Below are positions 50,728-60,381 of a DNA stretch of 64,000 nucleotides, in pieces. The notes beneath the pieces were generated by a model. That model did not search any database, was not told where the DNA came from, and worked only from the letters and a program-made list of their open reading frames with translations. A program made the position numbers and the translations under genes. Source of the stretch: Streptomyces albireticuli (GTDB taxonomy: Bacteria > Actinomycetota > Actinomycetes > Streptomycetales > Streptomycetaceae); contig NZ_JAJQQS010000002.1 of the NCBI RefSeq assembly GCF_021228125.1, forward strand, positions 1 through 64,000. Direction: 5' to 3'. The stretch's first letter is position 1; every line of letters begins with the position of its first letter.

Positions 50728-52935
50728 TCATTCGCGCGGCGGCGCGAGCCGGTCCTGGAGGCGGGCGTGGCGGAACTGGTACACCGCGCCCGCCTGCCGC
50801 AGGACACCTCGGCGGTGGGCGTCGTGGAGGAAGGGCATCAGGCGCCAGGGGAAGCGGCCGCGCAGGGCCAGCCAGACGCGGGTGAACGTGAACCAGCCCC
50901 ACGCCCCGGGGTCGGTGGCGAGCCTCCGCCGGGCGACCAGCCGTTGGGCGAGCCCCATCGCGAACCCGCCGCCGACCCCGGCCGCGACCCCGACGGTGAC
51001 GCCGATCGTCAGACCGAACCCCGGGCCGCCCACCAGGACGCCCGTGAGCAGACCGGATCCGAAGGACTCGACCAGGGCCCGGGCGGCACCGGCGATCCTG
51101 TCGTGCCGCAGCACGGCGGTGGGGCTCGGCGCGCTGATGGTGTCCGCCGGGGTGTGCAGCCACATCATGGCGCCGATACCGACCCCGACCCCGGCCCCCG
51201 CCCCGAGCCCCGCGGCCAGCGCGGCCTTCAGCCCCCAGGGGAAGCCCGCGCCGAGCTCGGTCGCGAGGCCGACGGCGAGCACCGCGCCGGCCCCGCAGAC
51301 CAGCCCCATGCCCAGTCCCTGGGCCAGCTTCCTGACGAGCAGCCGGAGCCGCCCGCGCAGCCGGAAGTTGGCGTATCCCGGCTGGGTGAACAGGGTGGGC
51401 ACGGGGAACACCAGCCCGCTGCCGAACCCTCCGGCGAGCCCGGTGAGCATCCCGGTCGTGAACCCCACGCCCGGCGCGAGCCCCAACCCCGCGAAGAGCC
51501 CGGCCACGAGCTGGAGCACCAGCACGAGGATCCGGCGCCGTGCCGGGGCGAGGTAGCCGTGCAGCTGCCACCAGGTGAAGTCACGGGTCTCGCACATGCG
51601 GAGGTGCGTGGCGAGGGAGGTCAGCCACTTGTGTGCCAGTTCGGGCGGATACCGCCGCGGGGCGGCGCGGGGCGGACCGTTCCCGGGAGGCGCCGGACGG
51701 TGGGTGTAGACGGCCGGTATGAACGCGTCCAGCAGATGGTCCTCGATGGCGGCCGGGTCCCCGAACCGCGAGGGGTCGAGCAGCTCGGCCGGATCGGTGT
51801 CCGGCCCCGTGTAGACCACCCTGGCCAGGGAAGCCATCAGCGGTGACGACAGCGCCCTGGCCAGCGGCCCGTCGGGGGTCGCGCGCAGATGGGCCACCGT
51901 CGCGGCCCAGCGCTCGCCGCCGGCCGTCCGCTCCGAGGGCAGGAACGCGATCACATCGGCCACGCCCACCGGCTCCAGCTCCACCACCGCCGCGCTGCCC
52001 AGCACCGTGCCCCCGGCGGCGACGGCGGCCTCGTATTCGGTGCCGCGGCAGGTGACCACCAGGGGCGCGCCGGGCCTGAGCCGGTCGAGGGCGTCGAGCG
52101 CGGCCTTGTGCAGCGCGGGGGGCATCTCGTCCAGCCCGTCCAGGACCGGTACGACCCGGCCTTCGGTCACCAGCCGGCGGGCGGCGTCCGGCCCGAACGC
52201 CGTCGTGTTGGCGAGCGCCCGGTACTCATCGACCATCCGGCGGGCGACCCAGGTGTGCGGATGCTCGGCGTACGGATCCCACGAGGAGAGCGAGAGCAGT
52301 ACCGGCACCGGCACCGCGGCGTCGTGCTCCCGCCGGTGCGCCAGCAGTCCGAGGGTCAGCAGGATCGCCACGACCGTCTTGCCCGCACCTGGTTCGCCCA
52401 GGATCACCAGTCGTTTGTGGTGCAGCCGGGTGAAGGCCGGGACGATGCCGGCCGTGTGGCCGATGCCGCCCCGCAGCCGTAATCGCAGTGGCCGGCCGCC
52501 GACCGTGTCCGGATCGAGCAGGGTCTCGGGATCCGGGGTCACCGGCCGGTGGGTCGAGGACCAGCGCACGTGCAGCGGCCGGTGCAGCATGCGCAGCTCC
52601 GCCTCGACGGACCACTGGTCGTGCAGGATCCGGGCGAGCTGGTCCGCGGCGCGGGCCGGCCGCGGGTCGTCGGCCTGTACGCCCTGGCCTCCGCCTCCGG
52701 TGGCGGGCGCGGGACCGGTGTCGTCGTCGGCGGTGACCGGCGGGCGGCGGCGGAACATCAGCACCACCGCGACGAGCGCCGACAGGCCGACCACGGGCCA
52801 GGCCAGCCCCAGGTAGGGCTTGATGCTCTCGGGGACCGCGGCGCCCGCGACCCCGGTAGTGAGCGGGAGCACCACCGTGGTGATGACGAAGAGGAGGGTC
52901 GAGGAGGCCGGGGATAAGGACGGACGACGCATCAT
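50728..52935 (-). CDS. membrane-associated NACHT NTPase with a TTA codon
   Basis: A 735-residue STAND-type NTPase. Two N-terminal hydrophobic segments (about residues 12-34 and 43-60); an NTPase domain with Walker A GEPGAGKT (180-187) and Walker B VLDGLDEMP (264-272), then VVTCRGTEYE. From about residue 490 the C-terminus is a series of Gly/Ala-rich hydrophobic segments, ending with a cytoplasmic AYQFRHARLQDRL-like tail. It contains TTA at codon 152 (plus bases 52480-52482), the only in-frame TTA in the window, so translation probably needs the bldA tRNA. It breaks the cysM-to-Rv1339 homologue order. Confidence 0.88.
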   Translation of the reverse strand: MMRRPSLSPASSTLLFVITTVVLPLTTGVAGAAVPESIKPYLGLAWPVVGLSALVAVVLMFRRRPPVTADDDTGPAPATGGGGQGVQADDPRPARAADQLARILHDQWSVEAELRMLHRPLHVRWSSTHRPVTPDPETLLDPDTVGGRPLRLRLRGGIGHTAGIVPAFTRLHHKRLVILGEPGAGKTVVAILLTLGLLAHRREHDAAVPVPVLLSLSSWDPYAEHPHTWVARRMVDEYRALANTTAFGPDAARRLVTEGRVVPVLDGLDEMPPALHKAALDALDRLRPGAPLVVTCRGTEYEAAVAAGGTVLGSAAVVELEPVGVADVIAFLPSERTAGGERWAATVAHLRATPDGPLARALSSPLMASLARVVYTGPDTDPAELLDPSRFGDPAAIEDHLLDAFIPAVYTHRPAPPGNGPPRAAPRRYPPELAHKWLTSLATHLRMCETRDFTWWQLHGYLAPARRRILVLVLQLVAGLFAGLGLAPGVGFTTGMLTGLAGGFGSGLVFPVPTLFTQPGYANFRLRGRLRLLVRKLAQGLGMGLVCGAGAVLAVGLATELGAGFPWGLKAALAAGLGAGAGVGVGIGAMMWLHTPADTISAPSPTAVLRHDRIAGAARALVESFGSGLLTGVLVGGPGFGLTIGVTVGVAAGVGGGFAMGLAQRLVARRRLATDPGAWGWFTFTRVWLALRGRFPWRLMPFLHDAHRRGVLRQAGAVYQFRHARLQDRLAPPRE

Positions 52936-52964
52936 CTGCCCCCTGAGGTTCCGGGGCCCGCGTC

Positions 52965-52989
52965 CGTCACGCGCCAGGATTACGTGACG
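52965..52989. promoter_or_regulatory. candidate operator between NACHT and metallo-hydrolase genes
   Basis: Perfect seven-base arms CGTCACG / CGTGACG around 11 bases, placed 30-54 bases before the NACHT start. An alternative pairing GTGAC (52984-52988) with GTCAC (52999-53003) overlaps it. Confidence 0.4.
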
Positions 52990-53195
52990 ATCCGCCGGGT
53001 CACATGACTATGCGGGAAGACATCGTCCCCGACGGGCGATTCGCCCGGAAGCCCTTTCGCGCGACCGGCAGAGGGGTCCGTACCGGTGACTTCAACCACA
53101 ACCCCAGCTCGTGGAGGAGCGACCGCCTGATTCGCGCCTTACGCTCGACGGACCGCATGGCCCCCCGTACCCGGCCCACGGAGGTTCAGGCCCGT

Positions 53196-53948
53196 ATGAA
53201 GCTCACCGTCGTCGGATGCTCGGGGTCGTTCCCGTCCGAGGGATCGGCCTGTTCGAGCTACCTCGTAGAGGCCGACGGCTTCCGGTTGCTGCTCGACATG
53301 GGCAACGGCGCCCTGGGCGAGCTGCAACGCCACATCGGTCTCTACGACCTCGACGCCATCCTGCTGTCCCACCTGCATCCCGACCACTGCATCGATATGT
53401 GCGGGTACTTCGTCGCCCGCTACTACCGGCACGAGGGCGGCCGCGCCGGCCCCCTGCCCGTGTACGGGCCGGAGGGCACCGAGCAGCGGCTGGTCACGGC
53501 CTACGGCGACGTGCCCGACGAGCGCTCCATGGGGGAGGTCTTCGACTTCCGCACCCTCGTGCCCGGTGCCTTCGCCCTCGGCCCGCTGACGATCCGCACC
53601 GATGTGGTCCGCCACCCCGTCGAGGCGTTCGCCTTCCGCATCGAGCACGACGGCCGCTCGCTGGTGTACTCCGGTGACACCGGCCCCTGCGAGGCGCTGC
53701 ACAAGCTCGCGCTCGGCACGGACCTGCTGCTCTGCGAGGCGTCGTTCACCTACGGCAAGGAGGACATCCCGGATCTCCATCTCAACGGCCGTGAGGCGGG
53801 GGAGCACGCGGCCCGCGCCGGGGTCGGCCGGCTGGTGCTCACGCATATCCCGCCGTGGACCGATCCGCTGACCAACCTGCGGGACGCGCGGGACGTCTTC
53901 GATGGTCCGACGGAACTGGCGCGTACGGGCGCGGTGTATGAAATTTAG
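53196..53948 (+). CDS. MBL-fold metallo-hydrolase, Rv1339-like
   Basis: A 250-residue metallo-beta-lactamase-fold hydrolase. The metal site SHLHPDH spans residues 58-64; later ligands include VVRHPVEAFAFRI, SGDTGPC and LVLTHIPPWTD. M. tuberculosis Rv1339, at the same place in the gene order, has been reported as an atypical class II cAMP phosphodiesterase, so a cyclic-nucleotide role is plausible here. ATG 53196 begins the domain (MKLTVVGCSGSFPS); the upstream open frame has no family sequence. Confidence 0.92.
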   Translation: MKLTVVGCSGSFPSEGSACSSYLVEADGFRLLLDMGNGALGELQRHIGLYDLDAILLSHLHPDHCIDMCGYFVARYYRHEGGRAGPLPVYGPEGTEQRLVTAYGDVPDERSMGEVFDFRTLVPGAFALGPLTIRTDVVRHPVEAFAFRIEHDGRSLVYSGDTGPCEALHKLALGTDLLLCEASFTYGKEDIPDLHLNGREAGEHAARAGVGRLVLTHIPPWTDPLTNLRDARDVFDGPTELARTGAVYEI

Positions 53949-53992
53949 CTGTTGGCTGGGCCGTTATGGCCGTCATTAAAGGTGTGCAAAGG

Positions 53993-54034
53993 AAATGCCC
54001 CCGGAATCCAAGGGATTCCGGGGGCATTTCTTAT
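53993..54034. terminator. bidirectional terminator between metallo-hydrolase and nagE2
   Basis: Perfect 17-base stem AAATGCCCCCGGAATCC / GGATTCCGGGGGCATTT with loop AAG. T runs lie at both ends, so it can serve the two converging genes. Confidence 0.9.
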
Positions 54035-54058
54035 TCACGGTTCAGAACCGCACGGGGG

Positions 54059-55348
<1,290 letters not shown>

Positions 55349-55402
55349 CGGATTCCTCCAGGTGAGGCGGGCGCTCGGGGGTTAAGGGGGGACGGCCCGC
55401 AA

Positions 55403-55435
55403 TCTGGTCTACACCACTCAGTGGTTTAGACCTGT
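55403..55435. promoter_or_regulatory. two DasR-responsive elements upstream of nagE2
   Basis: TCTGGTCTACACCACT (55403-55418) and AGTGGTTTAGACCTGT (55420-55435) each match the dre consensus ACTGGTCTAGACCACT/AGTGGTCTAGACCACT with two or three differences. They lie 55-87 bases before the start of nagE2, so DasR would repress the gene until glucosamine-6-phosphate accumulates. Confidence 0.85.
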
Positions 55436-55508
55436 TGTAGCACGTGAGTCCGGGATAAAGGAATCCGTAGTTCCCCGTGGTCTCGCACACAGGAGCGGCA
55501 CGGCGGAA

Positions 55509-55539
55509 ACGGCCCCCGAGCCCAAGGCTCGGGGGCCGT
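55509..55539 (-). terminator. terminator of nagE1
   Basis: Perfect 14-base stem ACGGCCCCCGAGCC / GGCTCGGGGGCCGT, loop CAA, 41 bases beyond the nagE1 stop on the minus strand. Confidence 0.75.
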
Positions 55540-55579
55540 CCCGCCGGGAAGCGAATCCCGGCGCAGCGTCACTGTCCCC

Positions 55580-56893
55580 TTACTTCACGTTCTCCTGTTC
55601 GATCTCCTCCGCCACCTCTTCCGGTTCCCGGCCCGGGGTCGGCAGATCGAACTTCGTAATCGCGAAGCGGAAAATCGCGTAGTAGAGGACGGCGAAGCAC
55701 AGCCCGATCGGAATGATCAGCCACGGCTTCGTCGCCAGCCCCCAGTTGATCACGTAGTCGATCAGGCCGGCCGAGAAGCTGAAGCCGTCGTGCACCCCGA
55801 AACCCCAGGTCACCGCCATCGACACACCCGTGAGCACGGCATGGATCGCGTACAGCACCGGAGCGATGAAGAGGAAGGAGTACTCCACCGGCTCCGTGAT
55901 GCCCGTGACGAACGACGTCAGGCCCACCGAGAGCATCATGCCGCCCACCACCTTCCGGCGGTGCGGCTTCGCGCAGTGCGCGATCGCCAGCGCCGCCGCC
56001 GGCAGCGCGAACATCATGATCGGGAAGAACCCGGTGGTGAACTGCCCCGCGTCCGGGTCACCCGCCAGGAACCGGTTGATGTCACCGTGCACGACCGTCC
56101 CGTCCGGCTTGGTGTAGTCGCCGAACTGGAACCACATGAACGTGTTCAGGAACTGGTGCAGCCCCACCACCAGCAGCGCCCGGTTCGCCACGCCGAAGAC
56201 ACCGGCGCCCGCCGACCCCAGGTCCGACAGCCACTCGCTGAAGTCCGTGAGCGCGTCACCGATCGGCGGCCACACGAACAGGCAGATCACCGCGAACACC
56301 AGCGCCACGAACGACATCAGGATCGGCACCAGCCGCCGCCCGTTGAAGAAGCCCAGCCAGTCCACCAGCCGCACCCGGTGGAACCGCATCCAGAACCAGG
56401 CGCTCAGCAGCCCGATCACGATCCCGCCGAACACCCCCGGGTTCTGGAAGCTCGCCGGGGCCGCCGTACCGCCCGTCGAGACGCACACCCCGCTCCACAG
56501 CCCCGCCCCGCCGAACACCGTCTCGCGCGGGCAGTCCTCCGGGAACTGGTGCAGCACCGAGAAGTAGACGAGGAAGCCCACGACCGCCGCCAGCGCCGTC
56601 GAACCGTCCGACTTCTTCGCCATCCCGATGGCCACGCCCACACAGAACAGCAGCGGCAGCCCCAGCCCCGAGTCCAGCAGCGCGCCGCCCGCGCCCGCGA
56701 AGACCTTCGCCACGTCCGTCCAGCCCAGGCCGTCCTTGCCGAACACGTCCGGCTGCCCCAGCCGGTTGAGGATGCCCGCCGCCGGCAGCACCGCGATCGG
56801 CAGCTGGAGGCTGCGCCCCATCTTCTGGAGGTTCTGGAAGAGGACCTGCGTCCACTTCTTCTCCCGGGGCGCCGCCGCCGCGTTCGAACTCAT
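55580..56893 (-). CDS. nagE1: PTS N-acetylglucosamine transporter subunit IIC, paralogue
   Basis: A 437-residue paralogue of NagE2. Same EIIC layout (GDINRFLAGDPDAGQFTTGFFP); it differs by a Cys-containing loop (FPEDCPRETVFGGAG, then SGVCVSTGGTAA; two Cys, possibly a disulfide) in the region where NagE2 has a Lys/Val loop. It is next to and divergent from nagF, sharing a DasR box. In S. coelicolor nagE1 is the less important permease (from memory). Confidence 0.92.
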   Translation of the reverse strand: MSSNAAAAPREKKWTQVLFQNLQKMGRSLQLPIAVLPAAGILNRLGQPDVFGKDGLGWTDVAKVFAGAGGALLDSGLGLPLLFCVGVAIGMAKKSDGSTALAAVVGFLVYFSVLHQFPEDCPRETVFGGAGLWSGVCVSTGGTAAPASFQNPGVFGGIVIGLLSAWFWMRFHRVRLVDWLGFFNGRRLVPILMSFVALVFAVICLFVWPPIGDALTDFSEWLSDLGSAGAGVFGVANRALLVVGLHQFLNTFMWFQFGDYTKPDGTVVHGDINRFLAGDPDAGQFTTGFFPIMMFALPAAALAIAHCAKPHRRKVVGGMMLSVGLTSFVTGITEPVEYSFLFIAPVLYAIHAVLTGVSMAVTWGFGVHDGFSFSAGLIDYVINWGLATKPWLIIPIGLCFAVLYYAIFRFAITKFDLPTPGREPEEVAEEIEQENVK

Positions 56894-56947
56894 CTGCGTC
56901 CTCCCGGCCTGCCGCCCCGGCGACAGTCACTCGGCGCTTTAGCGCAT

Positions 56948-56963
56948 ACTGGTGTAGACCACT
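56948..56963. promoter_or_regulatory. DasR-responsive element between nagE1 and nagF
   Basis: ACTGGTGTAGACCACT differs at one position from the dre consensus ACTGGTCTAGACCACT. It lies in the divergent promoter region and can control both genes. Confidence 0.92.
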
Positions 56964-57131
56964 TGCGGTGTGTTGTCCGGCCCCCGGAGCGCAGCGCCGG
57001 GTGATCGCCATTGTGGACGCCATCTTTCGTCAGATGGCGGACATACGCCCGCGTAGTTGGGCTGAACGTGGGTTACCGTGTGAAAGCCGGTCGGCGGGAT
57101 CGCCGAAGGGCCGAGACAACCAGGAGTGGAC

Positions 57132-57365
57132 ATGGCCACCAAGGCTGAGAAGATCGTCGCCGGGCTCGGCGGCATCGACAACATCGAAGAGGTCGAGGGC
57201 TGCATCACCCGCCTTCGCACCGAGGTCGCCGACCCGGAACTCGTCGATGAGGCCGCCCTCAAGGCCGCCGGCGCGCACGGCGTCGTCAAGATGGGCACCG
57301 CCATCCAGGTCGTCATCGGCACCGACGCCGACCCGATCGCCGGCGAGATCGAAGACATGATGTGA
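57132..57365 (+). CDS. nagF: PTS N-acetylglucosamine phosphotransferase subunit IIB
   Basis: A 77-residue soluble EIIB domain. Phospho-accepting Cys24 is in VEGCITRLRTEV, the IIB active-site signature. It receives phosphate from EIIA and passes it to GlcNAc on NagE. Unusually small and separate, matching nagF of S. coelicolor. ATG 57132 follows AGGAG; an ATG six bases earlier (giving Met-Asp-Met) is possible. Confidence 0.94.
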   Translation: MATKAEKIVAGLGGIDNIEEVEGCITRLRTEVADPELVDEAALKAAGAHGVVKMGTAIQVVIGTDADPIAGEIEDMM

Positions 57366-57384
57366 GCCACTGAGCTCCCGCCGA

Positions 57385-57427
57385 GGGCCCCGCGCCCGGT
57401 TCGTCCCACCGAACCGGAACGGGGCCC
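57385..57427 (+). terminator. terminator after nagF
   Basis: Interrupted stem: outer GGGCCCC / GGGGCCC and inner GGTTCG / CGAACC around TCCCAC, just before the rph promoter. Confidence 0.6.
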
Positions 57428-57448
57428 TTCGCGATGCCCCGGTGGCTA

Positions 57449-57454
57449 TAGGCT
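57449..57454 (+). promoter_or_regulatory. -10 element of rph
   Basis: TAGGCT (in TATAGGCT) ends 7 bases before the rph ATG, with no Shine-Dalgarno; a leaderless mRNA is likely. Confidence 0.5.
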
Positions 57455-57461
57455 CATCACC

Positions 57462-58193
<732 letters not shown>

Positions 58194-58237
58194 CGGGCAA
58201 CCGTAAGGCGGTGTACGAGCGTTCCTAGGAATACAGA

Positions 58238-58278
58238 CACGGGCGTACGATCGCGAGCTCCGCGGCCGTACGCCCGTG
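58238..58278. repeat. inverted repeat between rph and lipoprotein gene
   Basis: Perfect 12-base arms CACGGGCGTACG / CGTACGCCCGTG (58238-58249 and 58267-58278) around a 17-base loop, 26-66 bases before the next start. It may be an rph terminator or an operator for the lipoprotein gene. Confidence 0.55.
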
Positions 58279-58303
58279 GCCACGCCACCGGGAGGTAACC
58301 GCC

Positions 58304-58693
58304 ATGCCCGCACGCCACCGCACCAGGGCCGCCGTCGTCCTGGCCGCCGCCGCGCTCGCCCTGCCGCTCGCGGCCGGCTGTTCCGCCGCGCAGAAGGCCG
58401 TCGACTGCGCCCGTCTCGGCGTCGAGATCACCAATGACGTCGACGACCTCCAGCGGGCCGTGACGGACGCCGCCCAGGACCCCGGCAAGGCCGACAAGAT
58501 CCTGGACACCCTGGAGAAGGACACCAGGAAGCTCAAGGACAAGACCGACGACACCGATGTGAGCAAGGCCCTCGACCACCTCCAGACGGCCGTGACCAAC
58601 GTCCGCGACGCCGAACGGCAGAACAAGGCGCCCGACCTGACCCCGGTCAAGGACGCTGCGGGCGAGCTGGCGAAGGTCTGCACCTCGAAGTGA
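58304..58693 (+). CDS. small lipoprotein, unknown function
   Basis: A 129-residue lipoprotein with signal peptide MPARHRTRAAVVLAAAALAL and lipobox LAAGC (Cys26). The mature part is helical and highly charged (DKILDTLEKDTRKLKDKTDD), with Cys residues at about 35 and 126 that could pair. The ATG follows GGGAGG. It lies between rph and rdgB, an insertion relative to the mycobacterial order. No family recognised. Confidence 0.82.
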   Translation: MPARHRTRAAVVLAAAALALPLAAGCSAAQKAVDCARLGVEITNDVDDLQRAVTDAAQDPGKADKILDTLEKDTRKLKDKTDDTDVSKALDHLQTAVTNVRDAERQNKAPDLTPVKDAAGELAKVCTSK

Positions 58694-58737
58694 GCCCGGA
58701 GCGAGCGGCCCCGCGGGGACGCGGCCGGACCACCCGG

Positions 58738-58743
58738 GATAAT
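58738..58743 (+). promoter_or_regulatory. -10 element of rdgB
   Basis: GATAAT ends 6 bases before the ATG and no Shine-Dalgarno is present, suggesting a leaderless transcript. Confidence 0.45.
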
Positions 58744-58749
58744 CCCCCC

Positions 58750-59352
58750 ATGAAGCGCCTGATCCTCGCCACCCGCAACGCCAACAAGGTCACCGAGCTC
58801 CGCGCCATCCTGGAGGAGGCGGGCCTCGACGTCGAGCTCGTCGGCGCCGACGCCTACCCCGAGATCCCGGACGTCAAGGAGACCGGCGTCACCTTCGCCG
58901 AGAACGCCCTCCTCAAGGCCCACGCCCTGGCCCGCGCCACCGGCTTCCCCGCCGTCGCCGACGACTCCGGCCTCTGCGTCGACGTCCTGAACGGCGCCCC
59001 CGGCATCTTCTCGGCCCGCTGGGCCGGCACCCACGGCGACGACAAGGCCAACCTCGACCTCCTCCTCGCCCAGCTCGGCGACATCGCCGACGAACACCGC
59101 GCCGCCCACTTCGCCTGCGCCGCGGCCCTCGCCCTCCCGGACGGCACGGAGCGCGTCGTCGAAGGCCGCCTCGAGGGCACCCTCCGCCACGAGCCCTCGG
59201 GCACCGGCGGCTTCGGCTACGACCCGGTCCTCCAGCCCCTGGGCGAGACCCGCACCTGCGCGGAACTGACCCCGGCGGAGAAGAACGCGATCAGCCACCG
59301 GGGGAAGGCGTTCCGGGGCCTGGTGCCGGTGGTGCGGGAGCTGTTGGGCTGA
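58750..59352 (+). CDS. rdgB: non-canonical purine NTP pyrophosphatase (XTP/dITP)
   Basis: A 200-residue HAM1/RdgB family nucleotide-pool sanitiser hydrolysing ITP, dITP and XTP to monophosphates. Signatures: TRNANKVTELRAIL (phosphate site), GVTFAENALLKAHALARAT, VADDSGLCVDVLNGAPGIFS and GTGGFGYDPVLQP with SHRGKAFR at the end. ATG 58750 is the natural start. A strong hairpin follows at once. Confidence 0.96.
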   Translation: MKRLILATRNANKVTELRAILEEAGLDVELVGADAYPEIPDVKETGVTFAENALLKAHALARATGFPAVADDSGLCVDVLNGAPGIFSARWAGTHGDDKANLDLLLAQLGDIADEHRAAHFACAAALALPDGTERVVEGRLEGTLRHEPSGTGGFGYDPVLQPLGETRTCAELTPAEKNAISHRGKAFRGLVPVVRELLG

Positions 59353-59366
59353 GGGAGGCACACGAC

Positions 59367-59403
59367 GACGGCCCGGCTCGCGGAGTGCGCGAGCCGGGCC
59401 GTC
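59367..59403 (+). terminator. terminator of rdgB
   Basis: Perfect 16-base stem GACGGCCCGGCTCGCG / CGCGAGCCGGGCCGTC with a 5-base loop. It may also end transcription of the tRNA gene from the other side. Confidence 0.85.
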
Positions 59404-59411
59404 GGTATCAG

Positions 59412-59484
59412 TGCGCCCGGTCGGATTCGAACCGACAGACACGACCACCTAAAGATCGCCGCTCAGCCCTTGGCGTACGGGCGC
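59412..59484 (-). tRNA. class I tRNA with anticodon UAG
   Basis: A 73-nt cloverleaf on the minus strand. The acceptor stem GCGCCCG/CGGGCGC is perfect; the D arm is short; anticodon stem CGATC/GGTCG has one G-T pair with loop TTTAGGT (anticodon TAG, position 37 G); variable loop TGTCT is only 5 bases; T arm GTCGG-TTCGAAT-CCGAC is perfect; discriminator A73; no encoded CCA. Anticodon UAG reads CUA (Leu), but bacterial tRNA-Leu are class II with a long variable arm, which is absent. Amino acid identity is therefore doubtful; an automated label of tRNA-Leu would rest on the anticodon only. Confidence 0.8.
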
Positions 59485-59535
59485 GTGTACCGCGTCCTAC
59501 CTTACTGCGCGAACCTGGCGGTCGGGGACGGCAGC

Positions 59536-60381
59536 TTACGAGATTCGCCGTCGGCCTCCTCGACACCAGGTGCTGGTCACCGAGTGGCAGTTCGGGCAGA
59601 GATAGCGGAGGTTCTCGCGGCGGTTGTCGAGCCGGTCACCGTTGATGTGGTCGATCTCCAGGACGAGTCGCTTGCCTTGCCAGGTGTCGCCTGTGCCGCA
59701 CCTGGCGCAGATATGGGGGACACCGAGCTCGTCGAGGGACCGCCGGAGGTGAACGGTTTTCGCCCGAGGCGAGCCGGTCGGCAACCTCCGGAGGACCTGC
59801 GAGGCGTTTTTCCGGCGAGGTGAGGGCCGTCCGCGTTGGTGCCCCTGCCCGACGAAGTGCGACGTGGAGATCCCGTACGCCGCGATGCTCCGCTTGGCCA
59901 AGGCGCGGCCCGCTCCGCCGTTGGGCCGTCCCAGCCCCCGCATCACCCCGGCCAGGCTGTAGGACCCGGCGACCGCTTTCCGTAGCTCACCCTCCGGAAT
60001 CAGTGCCGGCCCACGGTTTCCCCGCCTGCCTGTGAAGTGCGAGGTGTCGATGCCGTAGCGCTCGAGCTTCCTGCTGAGGTGGTTGTACGCGCTGTCGTAC
60101 GGCGGAACGCCCATGTGATCGAGCATTTCCCGGATGCTGTGGCAGCGGGCGGCCGCCTCCTCCAGCAGTTCCTTGGAGTAGCTGCGCCGCACACGGGGAG
60201 GGAGCGGTTCCTCGACGAAGTGCCCTGTGGCTATGCCGTAGTGGTCGAGGCGGCTGCGGAGGTACCTGCGCGGCCCACTGCCGAGGGGAGCGTCGAGTCT
60301 GCGCAGCATGTCGACGAGGCTGGTGGAGGCGGCGGCCGTCCTTGCCAGCCGGTCCTCGGTGTACCAGGCGCGGCGAGTCAT
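59536..60381 (-). CDS. HNH endonuclease with repeated DNA-binding-like modules
   Basis: A 281-residue HNH nuclease. Three or more repeats of about 60 residues end in (Y)GI(A/D/S)T(S/G)HF (about residues 49-56, 111-118, 175-182), each with a short helical, HTH-like segment such as SIREMLDHMGVPPYDS. The C-terminal HNH domain has CARCG, LEIDHINGDRLDNRRENLR and LCPNCHS, i.e. two zinc-type Cys pairs and the His-Asn-His site. ATG overlaps the stop of the upstream paralogue (ATGA). It ends 52 bases before the UAG tRNA gene on the same strand. Confidence 0.88.
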   Translation of the reverse strand: MTRRAWYTEDRLARTAAASTSLVDMLRRLDAPLGSGPRRYLRSRLDHYGIATGHFVEEPLPPRVRRSYSKELLEEAAARCHSIREMLDHMGVPPYDSAYNHLSRKLERYGIDTSHFTGRRGNRGPALIPEGELRKAVAGSYSLAGVMRGLGRPNGGAGRALAKRSIAAYGISTSHFVGQGHQRGRPSPRRKNASQVLRRLPTGSPRAKTVHLRRSLDELGVPHICARCGTGDTWQGKRLVLEIDHINGDRLDNRRENLRYLCPNCHSVTSTWCRGGRRRIS

